Shown here in pieces: positions 8,325-19,017 of a stretch of 64,000 bases of DNA. The stretch lies in NCBI GenBank assembly GCA_014650475.1, contig BMVA01000002.1, positions 248,001 through 312,000 of the forward strand. The letters are read 5' to 3'. A program made the position numbers and the translations under genes. Each line of letters opens with the position of its first letter. Within the stretch, counting starts at the first letter, position 1. Below the pieces are notes generated by a model, which saw nothing but the letters and a program-made list of their open reading frames with translations, searched no databases and was not told the DNA's origin. This DNA comes from Streptomyces albogriseolus. GTDB taxonomy: Bacteria > Actinomycetota > Actinomycetes > Streptomycetales > Streptomycetaceae.

Positions 8325-9376
8325 GGCCGCGGCTTCGGTGTGCGGGCGATCAGCCGGTAGGTGTTGGCGAACGGGGTGTGGCGGATCAGGGGGGCCAGGG
8401 CCAGGTCGCCCGCCGCCGCCGCGACGACCAGGGGGGTGCCGGCGCGCAGCAGCACCGTTCTCAGCCGCTGCCGGGCCGGGGAGGGCGGGACGGCTCGCCA
8501 GGGGGTGTCCGGGGCGGGGAGGGCGTGGGAGAGGGCGAGGGCGGCGAGGCCGGCCAGGTCGTGGGGTACGTGGGCGGCGCGGTGGCCGGCGGTGACGATC
8601 TCGCAGCCGCGCGCCTCGAGTTCCTCGCGGAGGTTGCGGCGGGGCAGCAGGTGCAGCCGGCGGGGCTGGTCGTAGGGCAGCCACCAGCGGCCGAACAGGG
8701 CGGCGTACGCGCAGCGCGGGTCGAGCGTCTCGACGATCAGGTGCCCGCCGGGGCGCAGGGCGTCGAGGGCGGCGTGCAGTTCGGCGCGCGGGTCGGTGGT
8801 GCGCTCCAGGTGGTGCAGCAGGCTGACCACGTCGTAGCGGCCGGCCAGCCGGGCCAGCACCCGGGGGTCGGTGAGCGGCCCCACGTGGGCCTCCTCGACC
8901 CGGCCGAGCTCACGGGCCCGCTCGACGCGCGGGGTGAGGTCGGTGCCGTCGAACGCGGTGTACGGGAAGAACTCCCGCGCGGTCTCCGGGAAGCGGGCGT
9001 TTCCGGTGCCGACGTCCAGCCAGCTCTCCGGCTCCCCGAACGGCAGCATCGCGCGGGCCGTGGCGCGGCGGCGGTGGCGTACGGCGTGCAGGGCGAGGAC
9101 CCGTTCGGTGGCGGGGTCGCGGGGGGCGCCGCGCACCGCGCGCCGGTAGAAGGCCAGGCCCTCGGGGGTGAGCCGGGGGTTCTGGAAGGTGTGGCCGCAG
9201 TCGCGGCACTCGTCGACGGTGAACAGCCCGGGCCGGTGCCGGCGCAGGTCCCCCGTTCTCAGCCGGGTGCGCAGCCGCGCGGAGCCGCACCAGGGGCAGT
9301 CCGGGCGGCGCGGTTCGTGCACGCGGGCGGAGCCGTGCGGGGCGGGGAACGCGGTGTCGGGGGCGGTGGCGGACAT
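8300..9376 (-). CDS. SAM methyltransferase with N-terminal zinc-ribbon-like cysteines
   Basis: Protein of 358 aa. An N-terminal CPWC ... CRDC pair of cysteine dyads (about residues 25-60) looks like a small zinc ribbon. It is followed by a class I methyltransferase core with motif I WLDVGTGNARFPETA, the acidic residue in TAFDGTDLTP, and VVSLLHHLERTTDP. A C-terminal extension (about 250-358) includes a hydrophobic stretch. This layout matches Methyltransf_23-type enzymes with a ribbon, often acting on sugars or lipids; the substrate is unknown. The ATG at 9376 has GGGAG at good spacing; the 32 codons upstream are not family-like. Confidence 0.85.
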   Translation of the reverse strand: MSATAPDTAFPAPHGSARVHEPRRPDCPWCGSARLRTRLRTGDLRRHRPGLFTVDECRDCGHTFQNPRLTPEGLAFYRRAVRGAPRDPATERVLALHAVRHRRRATARAMLPFGEPESWLDVGTGNARFPETAREFFPYTAFDGTDLTPRVERARELGRVEEAHVGPLTDPRVLARLAGRYDVVSLLHHLERTTDPRAELHAALDALRPGGHLIVETLDPRCAYAALFGRWWLPYDQPRRLHLLPRRNLREELEARGCEIVTAGHRAAHVPHDLAGLAALALSHALPAPDTPWRAVPPSPARQRLRTVLLRAGTPLVVAAAAGDLALAPLIRHTPFANTYRLIARTPKPRPQPRSTSA

Positions 9377-9585
9377 GGGCGGCTCCCGGCGTGAGGTCGT
9401 ACGGCACGCGGGTGGCGCGACGTGCGGGGACGGTCGGGGACGCACGGAGGGATCTCCGGCATTCCCGAGCAAAACGTTACGTACGGGAGGGCCTCACGGG
9501 GTGGATCACGGCCGGGGTGGCGTGGTGGGGGTGAGGCCGCGAACGCGGGGACGACCGGCGCTCCGGGGTGTTCGACGAGGGCCGG

Positions 9586-9591
9586 TACTGT
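9586..9591 (+). promoter_or_regulatory. -10 box of a probable leaderless cobT transcript
   Basis: TACTGT ends 7 nt before the cobT ATG at 9599 and there is no Shine-Dalgarno sequence. This spacing puts the transcription start at or next to the ATG. No convincing -35 hexamer is seen. Confidence 0.45.
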
Positions 9592-9598
9592 TCGGCGA

Positions 9599-10663
9599 AT
9601 GAGCTCGCTTAATCTCGACGACTTCACCGATCTGATCGAGCGTCCGGACGGCGGGGTGCGCCGTGACGCGGAGGAGCACCGGGCCCGTCTGGTGGTGCCG
9701 CCCGGGTCGCTGGGCCGCCTGGACGACCTGGGTGAGTGGCTGGCCGCGGCGCAGTCCTCGGTGCCGGTGCGGCCGGTGGAGCGGCCGCGGGTGGTGCTGT
9801 TCGCCGGCGACCACGGGATCGCGCGGCGGGAGGTCTCCGCGCGTTCTGCGGGCACCGCCGTGGAACTGGTGCGGGACGTGCTGGAGGGCGGCCGGCCGGT
9901 CTCCGTGCTGGCGCGGCGGCTGGACGTGCCGGTGCGGGTGGTCGACATGGCGCTGGACTGCGACCCGGCGTCGCTGCCCGAGGACGTCGTACGCCACCGG
10001 GTGCGGCGCGGCAGCGGGTGCATCGACGTCGAGGACGCGCTGACCCTGGAGGAGGCCGAGGCGGCGTTCCGCGCGGGGATGGCCGTGGCGGACGAGGAGG
10101 CCGACTCCGGTACGGACCTGGTGGTGCTGGGTGACGTCAGCGTCGGCGGCACGACCGCGGCGGGCGTGCTGGTGGCGGCGCTGTGCGGGACGGACGCCTC
10201 GGTGGTGACCGGGCGCGGCGGCCTGCCGATCGACGACCTGGCGTGGATGCGCAAGTGCGCGGCGATCCGGGACGCGTTGCGCCGGGCGCGGCCGGTGCTG
10301 GGGGATCAGCTGCGGCTGCTGGCGACGGTGGGCGGGGCGGACCTCGCCGCGATGACCGGGTTCCTGCTGCAGAGCGCGGTGCGGAAGCTGCCGGTGCTGC
10401 TGGACGGGGTGGTGACGGCGGCGTGTGCGCTGGTGGCGCAGCGGGTGGCGTTCCGGGCGCCGGACTGGTGGCTGGCGTCGCATGCGAGCGGGGAGCCGGG
10501 GCAGGCGAAGGCGCTGGACCGGATGGCGCTGGAGCCGGTGCTGCCGCAGGGGGTCGCGGTGGGGGAAGGCGCGGGGGGGTTGCTGGCTCTGCCGTTGGTG
10601 CGGGCCGCGGCGGCGCTGGCCGCGGAGTTGCCTGTCCGGCAGGAGCTTGCCAAGGAGGCGTGA
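9599..10663 (+). CDS. cobT: Nicotinate-nucleotide--dimethylbenzimidazole phosphoribosyltransferase
   Basis: Makes alpha-ribazole phosphate, the activated lower ligand of cobalamin, from dimethylbenzimidazole and nicotinate mononucleotide. Length 354 aa is normal for CobT. Visible family motifs are PPGSLGRLDDLGEWLAAAQ, VVLFAGDHGIARREVSARS, the glycine-rich LGDVSVGGTTAAG, and the catalytic glutamate in VAVGEGAGG near the C-terminus. The ATG at 9599 gives MSSLNLDDFTDLIERPDGG. It sits between cobU and cobS, separated from them by opposite-strand genes, so each late B12 gene seems to have its own promoter. No cobalamin riboswitch is apparent upstream. Confidence 0.95.
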   Translation: MSSLNLDDFTDLIERPDGGVRRDAEEHRARLVVPPGSLGRLDDLGEWLAAAQSSVPVRPVERPRVVLFAGDHGIARREVSARSAGTAVELVRDVLEGGRPVSVLARRLDVPVRVVDMALDCDPASLPEDVVRHRVRRGSGCIDVEDALTLEEAEAAFRAGMAVADEEADSGTDLVVLGDVSVGGTTAAGVLVAALCGTDASVVTGRGGLPIDDLAWMRKCAAIRDALRRARPVLGDQLRLLATVGGADLAAMTGFLLQSAVRKLPVLLDGVVTAACALVAQRVAFRAPDWWLASHASGEPGQAKALDRMALEPVLPQGVAVGEGAGGLLALPLVRAAAALAAELPVRQELAKEA

Positions 10664-10735
10664 GGTCGGCGCCCTCCGAACGCGCGGGGAGGCGCGGTGC
10701 CCCTCCGGGGCGGGGGGGGGGGAGAAACGCCCCTC

Positions 10736-10758
10736 AGGGGCGCGGGGAACTGCGCGAA
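10736..10758 (-). repeat. Dispersed 23-nt intergenic repeat, copy A (inverted)
   Basis: AGGGGCGCGGGGAACTGCGC plus GAA. It is an exact reverse complement of copy B at 10836-10858, the two flanking 77 nt. Related copies occur at 19651 and 23752. All lie just after stop codons. Confidence 0.85.
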
Positions 10759-10812
10759 CGGCAGCGAAACCCACGGTGCCTCTGAAAACCCGGGAGGGGA
10801 CCATCCCGCCTC

Positions 10813-10858
10813 GGGGGCTTCGCCCCCGGACCCCCTTCGCGCAGTTCCCCGCGCCCCT
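10813..10858 (+). repeat. Composite repeat: GC hairpin element plus 23-nt element (copy B)
   Basis: A 23-nt block with self-pairing GGGGGCTTCGCCCCC and the tail GGACCCCC (10813-10835) is followed directly by the 23-nt element (10836-10858) whose core is GCGCAGTTCCCCGCGCCCCT. The same composite recurs at 23727-23773. Together with copy A it can form a long stem between cobT and the membrane-protein gene, and would act as a bidirectional terminator. Confidence 0.8.
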
Positions 10859-10868
10859 GGAGGGGGTT

Positions 10869-11630
10869 TCACTTGCCGGGTTCCAAGGGACGGGGCGCGT
10901 CCGGCTTGCCTCCGAGCCAGTCCTGGACCGCCCGGGCCGGGCGGGTCCAGCGGCGGTCGTGGTGGTAGGCCCGGAGCAGGGACTTGGCGCGGGCCCGGTA
11001 ACGGTGCCGGTAGAAGCGTTTGGCCCAGGGCGAGCCGGGGCGGGCCAGGCGCACGGACCCGATGACCGCCACCACCGGGACGATCACGCCGAACACCGCG
11101 AGGCGGACCTTCCCCTTGCTCAGGGCGATCAGCGCGAAGCCGAAGTTGACCGCGATGCCGCTCAGCACGCCCGCGCGGTTCTGGAGTTCCTGCTGGGAGA
11201 GGTCGTTGACGCCGAACGGCGCGAATCCGGCCAGCAGCAGAACCACCAGCGCCGCCGTGAGCACCACCATCTCCACGCTCTTGCGTCCGGCCTCGGACCA
11301 GTACACGTCGTCCAGGTGCAGGATCAGCGCGAACTCGTCGAGCACGAGCCCCGCGCCGACGCCGAACAGCACCGCGCTGAGGTACGGGCCGGAACCGTGC
11401 CCCCCGCTCGCCACCGCGCCGAAGCCGCCGATGACGGTGAGGATGACGCCCGGCACCACGTGGTGGATGTGCACCGAGCCCGCGGTGACGTTGCCGAAGG
11501 GGCCTTTGCCGGCCCGGATCAGGCGGGTGATGATCCGCGTGATCACGAAGGTGAGGACGAACGCGGTCAGGGCGATGAGCAGCGGCAGCTTGCCCGGCTC
11601 GATGATGTTCCGCTCCAGCCACTGTCCCAT
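10869..11630 (-). CDS. Polytopic integral membrane protein, unknown function
   Basis: Protein of 253 aa with about six hydrophobic helices: residues 16-38, 57-76, 82-103, 118-140, 155-172 and 178-195, followed by a basic C-terminal tail (YRHRYRARAKSLLRAYHHDRR). Conserved-looking polar residues sit in or next to helices: GSVHIHHVVPG and LDEFALILHLDDVYW, giving a cluster of His, Asp and Glu that could bind metal or take part in catalysis. I do not recognise the family; such proteins are common in actinobacteria. It starts at the ATG at 11630, 60 nt from divergent cobS. Confidence 0.85.
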   Translation of the reverse strand: MGQWLERNIIEPGKLPLLIALTAFVLTFVITRIITRLIRAGKGPFGNVTAGSVHIHHVVPGVILTVIGGFGAVASGGHGSGPYLSAVLFGVGAGLVLDEFALILHLDDVYWSEAGRKSVEMVVLTAALVVLLLAGFAPFGVNDLSQQELQNRAGVLSGIAVNFGFALIALSKGKVRLAVFGVIVPVVAVIGSVRLARPGSPWAKRFYRHRYRARAKSLLRAYHHDRRWTRPARAVQDWLGGKPDAPRPLEPGK

Positions 11631-11678
11631 ATGCGTACTTTATTCATGGCCGCACCCGGCGCCCTGGTGACCGCCGGG

Positions 11679-11684
11679 TAATCT
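11679..11684 (+). promoter_or_regulatory. -10 box of a probable leaderless cobS transcript
   Basis: TAATCT ends 6 nt before the GTG at 11691, and no Shine-Dalgarno is visible. The spacing predicts transcription starting at the GTG. Confidence 0.45.
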
Positions 11685-11690
11685 GCGCCG

Positions 11691-12491
11691 GTGCCCGAGC
11701 CCTCCCCCGCGTCCTCCGCCTCCCCTGCCGACGGCCTCCGCTTCGCCTTCGGCACCCTCACCGTGCTCCCGGCCGGGCTGACCCGCTGGGACCGTTCGGC
11801 CGCGCGGGCGGGCATGCTCTGCGCGCCCGTGGTCGGCCTGGCGGTGGGCGTGCTCGCCGCCGCGACGGGACTGGCACTGCTGCTTCTCGGGGCGGGGCCG
11901 CTGCTCGCCGCCGTGGCCTCCGTCGCCGTGCCGGCCGCGCTGACCCGGGGGCTGCACCTGGACGGGCTGGCCGACACCGCGGACGGTCTGGGCAGCGGCA
12001 GGCCCGCCGAGGACGCGCTGCGGATCATGAAGCAGTCGGACGTCGGACCGTTCGGGGTGCTCACCCTGGTGCTCGTGCTGCTGGCGCAGGTGGCCGCGCT
12101 GGCGCAGGCGTACGGCGGTTCCTGGGGGCGGGGCGCGCTGGCCGCCGTGGTGTCGGCGGTCGCGGCGCGGGTCGCCCTCACCCTGGCCGCGCGCACCGGT
12201 GTGCCGGCCGCCCGGCCGGAAGGGCTGGGCGCGGAGGTCGCGGGCGTGGTGCCGGCGCGGGGCGCGGCGGTCACCCTGGTGCTGGCGGCGGGGCTGCTCG
12301 CGGGCGCGGGCGCGGCGCTGGGGGCGTACGACGCGGTGCGCGCCGGGCTGGCGGTGGTGGCGGCGGCGGGGACGGCCGAACTGCTGCTGCGGCGTTGCGT
12401 GCGAAGGTTCGGCGGGGTGACCGGCGATGTGTTCGGCGGGGTCGCGGAGACGGCGGCGACGACCGCGCTCGTCGTCATGTCACTGGGCTGA
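11691..12491 (+). CDS. cobS: Adenosylcobinamide-GDP ribazoletransferase (cobalamin synthase)
   Basis: Final joining step of cobalamin synthesis: condenses adenosylcobinamide-GDP with alpha-ribazole (phosphate) in the membrane. The 266-aa sequence has the acidic signature HLDGLADTADGLG followed by GRPAEDALRIMKQSDVGPFG, which defines CobS, and five to seven Ala/Leu-rich membrane helices. GTG start at 11691 (VPEPSPASSASPADGL), no Shine-Dalgarno. Convergent with the GH114-like lipoprotein gene. Together with CobU and CobT it completes the nucleotide-loop assembly pathway in this window. Confidence 0.94.
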   Translation: MPEPSPASSASPADGLRFAFGTLTVLPAGLTRWDRSAARAGMLCAPVVGLAVGVLAAATGLALLLLGAGPLLAAVASVAVPAALTRGLHLDGLADTADGLGSGRPAEDALRIMKQSDVGPFGVLTLVLVLLAQVAALAQAYGGSWGRGALAAVVSAVAARVALTLAARTGVPAARPEGLGAEVAGVVPARGAAVTLVLAAGLLAGAGAALGAYDAVRAGLAVVAAAGTAELLLRRCVRRFGGVTGDVFGGVAETAATTALVVMSLG

Positions 12492-12499
12492 AACGGTGA

Positions 12500-12519
12500 C
12501 GCCGGCCTCGCTGCCGGCG
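12500..12519. terminator. Short hairpin between convergent cobS and lipoprotein genes
   Basis: CGCCGGC (12500-12506) pairs with GCCGGCG (12513-12519) around a 6-nt loop, 9 nt after the cobS stop. The only obvious stem in the 78-nt convergent gap. Weak call because of the high local G+C. Confidence 0.35.
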
Positions 12520-12569
12520 GCGCTCCCTCGCCGACCGGGCCGCCGGCACCTCGGTGGCGTCCGTGGAGC

Positions 12570-13385
12570 TCAGCAGGTTCGCCGCCACGCGTCCAGTGCG
12601 TACCTCTTGAGCAGCGAACTCAGCTTCAGACGGCGGGAGTCGGCGCAGAAGCGGCCGGTGGGCAGCTCGTACTCGGCGTGGAAGACGGCCTTGCCCGCCT
12701 CGACGAACGGGGTGAGCCTTCCGCACTCGCCGTACTGGGCGCACTGCTCGTTGACCGCGAAGTCGAAGTCGCCGACCAGGTCGGGGATCTGGTCCAGGTC
12801 GTTCTTCAGGCCGACGGCCATGCCGCGCTCGTGCGCGAGCCGGGCGATCAGCCGGTTGTAGCGGAGCTGGTCGGCTGCCGTGAGCGGGAAGCCGGTGCGG
12901 TTGCGGTAGCCGTCCATGTTGTCCGGCTCCACCGCGTCGAAGCCCTTGTCCCGGCACATGTCGAGGCGTTCGGCCATCAGCGGCTCCAGGACGTCGGTGC
13001 GGCGGATGTCGAGCCAGCGCTCGCCCTCCCAGCCGTTGCCCCGGCCGATGACCGACCTCGGGAAGTCGTCCGCGTCGGGGCGGAAGTCCTCCCAGGCCCC
13101 GGTGGACAGGTAGCAGACGACCTTGCGGCCGTCACGGTGCAGCGCGTCGACGGTCTCCTTCGAGTGGTGGAAGCCGTCGATGTCGTAGACCGGGACGTCG
13201 ACGGAGGTGTCCAGGCGGCCGGTGAGCTGCCACTGCCAGTCCAGACCGGGCCGCGGCCGCCACCACTCCCCCGACGGCTCCCCCGACGGCTCCGGCGACG
13301 GTCCCGCGTCCGCGCCGCCGGAGCTCCCGGAACACCCCGTCAGCACCAGGGCCAGCAGGACCACAAGCGCGCACACTCTTCTCAC
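12570..13385 (-). CDS. Secreted lipoprotein, GH114 endo-alpha-1,4-polygalactosaminidase-like
   Basis: Lipoprotein of 271 aa. The signal peptide VRRVCALVVLLALVLTGC has lipobox LTGC (Cys 18), followed by a Ser/Gly/Pro linker and a TIM-barrel domain with WQWQLTGRLD, VPVYDIDGFHHS, VVCYLSTGAWEDFRPDADDFP and GFDAVEPDNMDGY, the last being the acidic catalytic-type motif of GH114. Family members cleave galactosamine-containing exopolysaccharide. The GTG at 13385 is chosen because GGGGGA lies 7 nt upstream and it begins the signal peptide; longer frames upstream read through intergenic DNA. The enzyme would act at the outer face of the membrane or wall. Confidence 0.85.
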   Translation of the reverse strand: MRRVCALVVLLALVLTGCSGSSGGADAGPSPEPSGEPSGEWWRPRPGLDWQWQLTGRLDTSVDVPVYDIDGFHHSKETVDALHRDGRKVVCYLSTGAWEDFRPDADDFPRSVIGRGNGWEGERWLDIRRTDVLEPLMAERLDMCRDKGFDAVEPDNMDGYRNRTGFPLTAADQLRYNRLIARLAHERGMAVGLKNDLDQIPDLVGDFDFAVNEQCAQYGECGRLTPFVEAGKAVFHAEYELPTGRFCADSRRLKLSSLLKRYALDAWRRTC

Positions 13386-13790
13386 CGGACGTTCCCCCAG
13401 GTACTCGGGCCGCCGCAGACGGCGGCACAGCAACACCCGTATGATCACCCGCCCCGTGGCCCCCGGGCACGCGAACCGGCCACCGCCGCGACCGCACCGG
13501 CCGCCCACGGTCCCCGCGTCCGAGCCCCGCCCGGCCACAACGGCGGCGGACGGCCGCGCTCTCGGCCCGGTGTCGGCCGCCCCGGGACGGGGAACCCGCC
13601 GCGGGGCCGGGCGCACCGGCCATGAACGCGGGCGCACACGCGCGTAGGCTCGGGGCCGAGTGTTCGCCGCACCGGGGGAGGCCCCGACGGGATCGCACCC
13701 GGACGTCACGATTAGGGTCGGCTGCCGGGCCCGGTCGACCCACACCCTTCGGCCACTGAAACTTCACATCGGAAGCGAGAATTCACCACC
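13386..13790. other. 405-nt divergent intergenic region
   Basis: Lies between the GH114-type lipoprotein and pepA. The only recognisable element is TAGGGT (13713-13718), a good Streptomyces -10 hexamer 72 nt before the pepA start. No -35 match, repeat, small gene or RNA structure is convincing in the rest. Its G+C is as high as the coding DNA around it. Confidence 0.5.
13713..13718 (+). promoter_or_regulatory. Candidate pepA -10 box
   Basis: TAGGGT matches the consensus for principal-sigma promoters in Streptomyces. No clear -35 at 16-18 nt spacing, hence a low score. Confidence 0.4.
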
Positions 13791-15329
13791 GTGACTGCTC
13801 TGACTCTCAGCACCGCCGCGGTCGCCGGCCTGCGCGCCGACGCGATCGTGATCGGTGTCGCCAAGGGCTCCGCGTCCAAGCCCGGGGGACCCGTCGTCGC
13901 ACCGGGCGCCGAGGCCGTGGACCAGGCGTACGACGGCAACCTGGCCGGTGTCCTGGAGACCCTCGGCGCGTCCGGTGCCGAGGGCGAGGTGACCAAGCTC
14001 CCCGCGCCGGCCGGCTTCAAGGCGCCGCTCGTCGTGGCGGTGGGCCTCGGCTCCCAGCCCGGAAAGGACTCCGGTTACGACGCCGAGGCGCTGCGCAAGG
14101 CGGCCGGCGCCGCCGCCCGCGCCCTCGCCGGCACGAAGAAGGCCGCGTTCGCGCTGCCCCTGGCGGACGCCGCCGACGCCGGCGCGGTCGCCGAGGGCGT
14201 GCTGCTCGGCGCGTACTCCTTCGACGCCTACAAGGACCAGGGCGACGCGAAGAACGGCAAGAACGGCAAGGCCCCGCTCGCCGAGGCCGCGCTGCTCGGC
14301 GGCAAGCCCCGCGACAAGGCGTACAAGGCGGCCGTCGAGCGCGCCGTCGCCGTGTCGGAGGAGCTCAACCGGGCCCGCGACCTGATCAACACCCCGCCGA
14401 ACGACCTCAACCCCGAGGCGTTCGCGGCGGTCGCGCAGACGGCGGCGAAGGAGCACGGCATCAAGGTGCAGGTGCTCGACGAGAAGGCCCTCGTCAAGGG
14501 CGGCTACGGCGGCATCCTCGGCGTCGGCGCCGGCTCCGCGTCCGGTCCCCGCCTGGTGAAGCTGTCCTACACCTCGTCCAAGGCGAAGAAGCACCTCGCG
14601 CTGGTCGGCAAGGGCATCACCTACGACTCGGGCGGCATCTCGCTCAAGCCGGCCGGCCACAACGAGACGATGAAGTGCGACATGAGCGGCGCCGCCGCCG
14701 TGTTCGCCGCCGTCGTCGCCGCCGCCCGCCTCGGCCTGGAGGTCAACGTCACCGGCTGGCTGGCGCTGGCCGAGAACATGCCCTCCGGCTCGGCGACCCG
14801 CCCGGGTGACGTGCTGCGCATGTACAGCGGCAAGACCGTCGAGGTGCTCAACACCGACGCCGAGGGCCGGCTGGTCCTGGCGGACGCGCTGTGGGCGGCC
14901 TCTCAGGAGAAGCCGGACGCCATCGTGGACGTGGCGACCCTGACCGGCGCCATGATGCTGGCGCTGGGCAGCCGCACCTTCGGCATCATGGCCAACGACG
15001 ACGCCTTCCGCGCCGCGGTGCACGAGGCCGCCGAGGAGGCGGGCGAGCCGGCCTGGCCGATGCCGCTGCCGGAGCACCTGCGCAAGGGCATGGAGTCGTC
15101 GACCGCCGACATCGCCAACATGGGCGAGCGGATGGGCGGCGGCCTGGTCGCCGGCCTGTTCCTGCGCGAGTTCGTCGGCGAGGGCATCACCTGGGCCCAC
15201 CTCGACATCGCGGGCCCCGCCTTCAACGAGGGCGGCCCCTTCGGCTACACCCCCAAGGGCGGGACCGGTTCCGCGGTGCGCACCCTGGTGCGGCTGGCGG
15301 AGCGGGCCGCCGCGGGCGAGCTGAGCTGA
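13791..15329 (+). CDS. pepA: Leucyl aminopeptidase (M17)
   Basis: Cytoplasmic metallo-aminopeptidase of 512 aa, the usual length. The N-terminal domain (about 1-190) is followed by the catalytic domain with VGKGITYDSGGISLKPAGH (Lys and first metal-binding Asp) and the family signature NTDAEGRL, plus the later RMGGGLVAGLFLREF. Two divalent metals are bound between these motifs. The GTG at 13791 begins VTALTLSTAAVAGLRADAIV. Functions in peptide turnover; some M17 members also bind DNA, but nothing here speaks to that. A Lys/Gly insert (AKNGKNGKAPLAEA) is a lineage feature. Confidence 0.95.
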   Translation: MTALTLSTAAVAGLRADAIVIGVAKGSASKPGGPVVAPGAEAVDQAYDGNLAGVLETLGASGAEGEVTKLPAPAGFKAPLVVAVGLGSQPGKDSGYDAEALRKAAGAAARALAGTKKAAFALPLADAADAGAVAEGVLLGAYSFDAYKDQGDAKNGKNGKAPLAEAALLGGKPRDKAYKAAVERAVAVSEELNRARDLINTPPNDLNPEAFAAVAQTAAKEHGIKVQVLDEKALVKGGYGGILGVGAGSASGPRLVKLSYTSSKAKKHLALVGKGITYDSGGISLKPAGHNETMKCDMSGAAAVFAAVVAAARLGLEVNVTGWLALAENMPSGSATRPGDVLRMYSGKTVEVLNTDAEGRLVLADALWAASQEKPDAIVDVATLTGAMMLALGSRTFGIMANDDAFRAAVHEAAEEAGEPAWPMPLPEHLRKGMESSTADIANMGERMGGGLVAGLFLREFVGEGITWAHLDIAGPAFNEGGPFGYTPKGGTGSAVRTLVRLAERAAAGELS

Positions 15330-15339
15330 CACGGCCTCG

Positions 15340-15381
15340 GGTGACGGGCCTCGTACGCGGGTGCGACGGGGCCCCGTCACC
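15340..15381 (+). terminator. Imperfect hairpin after pepA
   Basis: GGTGACGGGCC (15340-15350) pairs with GGCCCCGTCACC (15370-15381) with one bulged base; the inner sequence is long and only partly paired. Starts 10 nt after the pepA stop. Confidence 0.4.
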
Positions 15382-15556
15382 GGGGAGTGGGACGTCTCAC
15401 ACCACGGCCCGGCGTCTCGTACGGCCCCGACAAGTGCGAGGATAGGGCTCGGCAGGACAGGGCCCCACACAAGGGCCGAGAACATAGAGCGGCCGGACAC
15501 CAGCCGCCGACCGGTCACTGGAGACCGGCGTGGCGCACATGCATGGAGGACGTGAC

Positions 15557-16945
15557 GTGGCGAACGACGCCAGCACCGTTTTCGACCTAGTGATCCTCGG
15601 CGGTGGCAGCGGTGGGTACGCCGCGGCCCTGCGCGGGGCGCAGCTGGGCCTGGACGTCGCCCTGATCGAGAAGGGCAAGGTCGGCGGTACCTGCCTGCAC
15701 AACGGATGCATCCCCACCAAGGCCCTGCTGCACGCGGGTGAGATCGCCGACCAGGCCCGCGAGAGCGAGCAGTTCGGTGTGAAGGCCACCTTCGAGGGCA
15801 TCGACATCGCGGCCGTCCACAAGTACAAGGACGACGTGATCGCCGGCCTGTACAAGGGTCTTCAGGGGCTGATCGCCTCCCGCAAGATCACCTACATCGA
15901 GGGTGAGGGCCGGCTGTCCTCCCCCACCTCCGTCGACGTGAACGGCCAGCGCCTCCAGGGCCGCCACGTCCTGCTGGCGACCGGCTCCGTGCCGAAGTCG
16001 CTGCCGGGCCTGGAGATCGACGGCGACCGGATCATCTCCTCCGACCACGCCCTGGTCCTGGACCGCGTGCCGAAGTCCGCGATCGTCCTGGGCGGCGGCG
16101 TCATCGGGGTCGAGTTCGCGTCCGCGTGGAAGTCGTTCGGCACCGACGTCACCATCATCGAGGGCATGAAGCACCTCGTCCCGGTCGAGGACGAGAACAG
16201 CTCCAAGCTGCTCGAGCGCGCGTTCCGCAAGCGCGGCATCAAGTTCAACCTGGGCACCTTCTTCGAGAAGGCCGAGTACACCCAGGACGGCGTCAAGGTC
16301 ACCCTGGCGGACGGCAAGACGTTCGAGGCCGAGGTCCTGCTCGTCGCCGTCGGCCGCGGCCCGGTCTCGCAGGGCCTGGGCTACGAGGAGGCCGGGGTCG
16401 CCATGGACCGCGGCTACGTCCTGGTCGACGAGTACATGCGCACCAACGTGCCGACGATCTCGGCCGTGGGCGACCTCGTCCCGACGCTCCAGCTCGCCCA
16501 CGTCGGCTTCGCCGAGGGCATCCTGGTGGCGGAGCGGCTGGCCGGTCTGAAGACCGTCCCGATCGACTACGACGGCGTCCCGCGGGTGACCTACTGCCAC
16601 CCGGAGGTCGCCTCCGTCGGCATCACCGAGGCCAAGGCCAAGGAGATCTACGGTGCGGACAAGGTCGTCGCCCTGAAGTACAACCTCGCGGGCAACGGCA
16701 AGAGCAAGATCCTGAAGACCGCGGGCGAGATCAAGCTCGTCCAGGTCAAGGACGGTGCGGTGGTCGGCGTCCACATGGTCGGCGACCGTATGGGCGAGCA
16801 GGTCGGCGAGGCGCAGCTGATCTACAACTGGGAGGCGCTGCCGGCCGAGGTGGCCCAGCTCGTGCACGCCCACCCGACGCAGAACGAGGCGCTCGGCGAG
16901 GCCCACCTGGCCCTGGCCGGCAAGCCCCTGCACTCCCACGACTGA
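15557..16945 (+). CDS. lpdA: Dihydrolipoyl dehydrogenase (E3)
   Basis: Flavoprotein of 462 aa that reoxidises the dihydrolipoyl groups of 2-oxoacid dehydrogenases. FAD-binding LVILGGGSGGYAAALRGAQ is at the N-terminus, the redox disulfide is in GGTCLHNGCIPTKALLH, the NAD-binding motif is VLGGGVIGVEFAS, and the catalytic His-Glu dyad lies in HAHPTQNEALGE near the C-terminus. I use the GTG at 15557 (VANDASTVFDL) because GGAGGA is 6 nt upstream. The E2 gene follows after 61 nt, so they are likely cotranscribed. One E3 probably serves several complexes. Confidence 0.96.
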   Translation: MANDASTVFDLVILGGGSGGYAAALRGAQLGLDVALIEKGKVGGTCLHNGCIPTKALLHAGEIADQARESEQFGVKATFEGIDIAAVHKYKDDVIAGLYKGLQGLIASRKITYIEGEGRLSSPTSVDVNGQRLQGRHVLLATGSVPKSLPGLEIDGDRIISSDHALVLDRVPKSAIVLGGGVIGVEFASAWKSFGTDVTIIEGMKHLVPVEDENSSKLLERAFRKRGIKFNLGTFFEKAEYTQDGVKVTLADGKTFEAEVLLVAVGRGPVSQGLGYEEAGVAMDRGYVLVDEYMRTNVPTISAVGDLVPTLQLAHVGFAEGILVAERLAGLKTVPIDYDGVPRVTYCHPEVASVGITEAKAKEIYGADKVVALKYNLAGNGKSKILKTAGEIKLVQVKDGAVVGVHMVGDRMGEQVGEAQLIYNWEALPAEVAQLVHAHPTQNEALGEAHLALAGKPLHSHD

Positions 16946-17006
16946 CGCCCTCAGTCACCGGGCGCGACGACACAGACTTCCGCACTTCTAAGGAGCAACC
17001 GAAACC

Positions 17007-18800
<1,794 letters not shown>

Positions 18801-18836
18801 ACCGGGCGGTGACCCCGGTCAGCTGATCCGGTCCCT

Positions 18837-18883
18837 CGGTGCCCCCGTCCGGAAGCCCTCACGGCTTCCGGACGGGGGCACCG
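18837..18883 (+). terminator. Strong intrinsic-type hairpin after the E2 gene
   Basis: A 21-bp perfect stem: CGGTGCCCCCGTCCGGAAGC.. pairs with its complement ending at 18883 around the 5-nt loop CTCAC. It begins 37 nt after the stop. There is no U-tract, as usual in Streptomyces. It should separate lpdA-sucB from the regulator gene. Confidence 0.8.
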
Positions 18884-19017
18884 TCACATGGGGCGTGTAA
18901 GTCTCGTCTCACCTGGGCGAAAGCGCCCCCGCGCGCCCCACCCCGGCGGGCTCCCGGCCGTATTGTCTATTCGTCAAAGCCCCCCGGGGGCCCGCGGGCC
19001 CCGCTAAGGAGCCCCTC

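Noticed and set aside
9377-9598. Possible cobalamin riboswitch upstream of cobT
   Set aside because: I looked for the B12-box-like GCCACTG core and supporting stems before cobU, cobT and cobS and found none; the short leaders argue against it.
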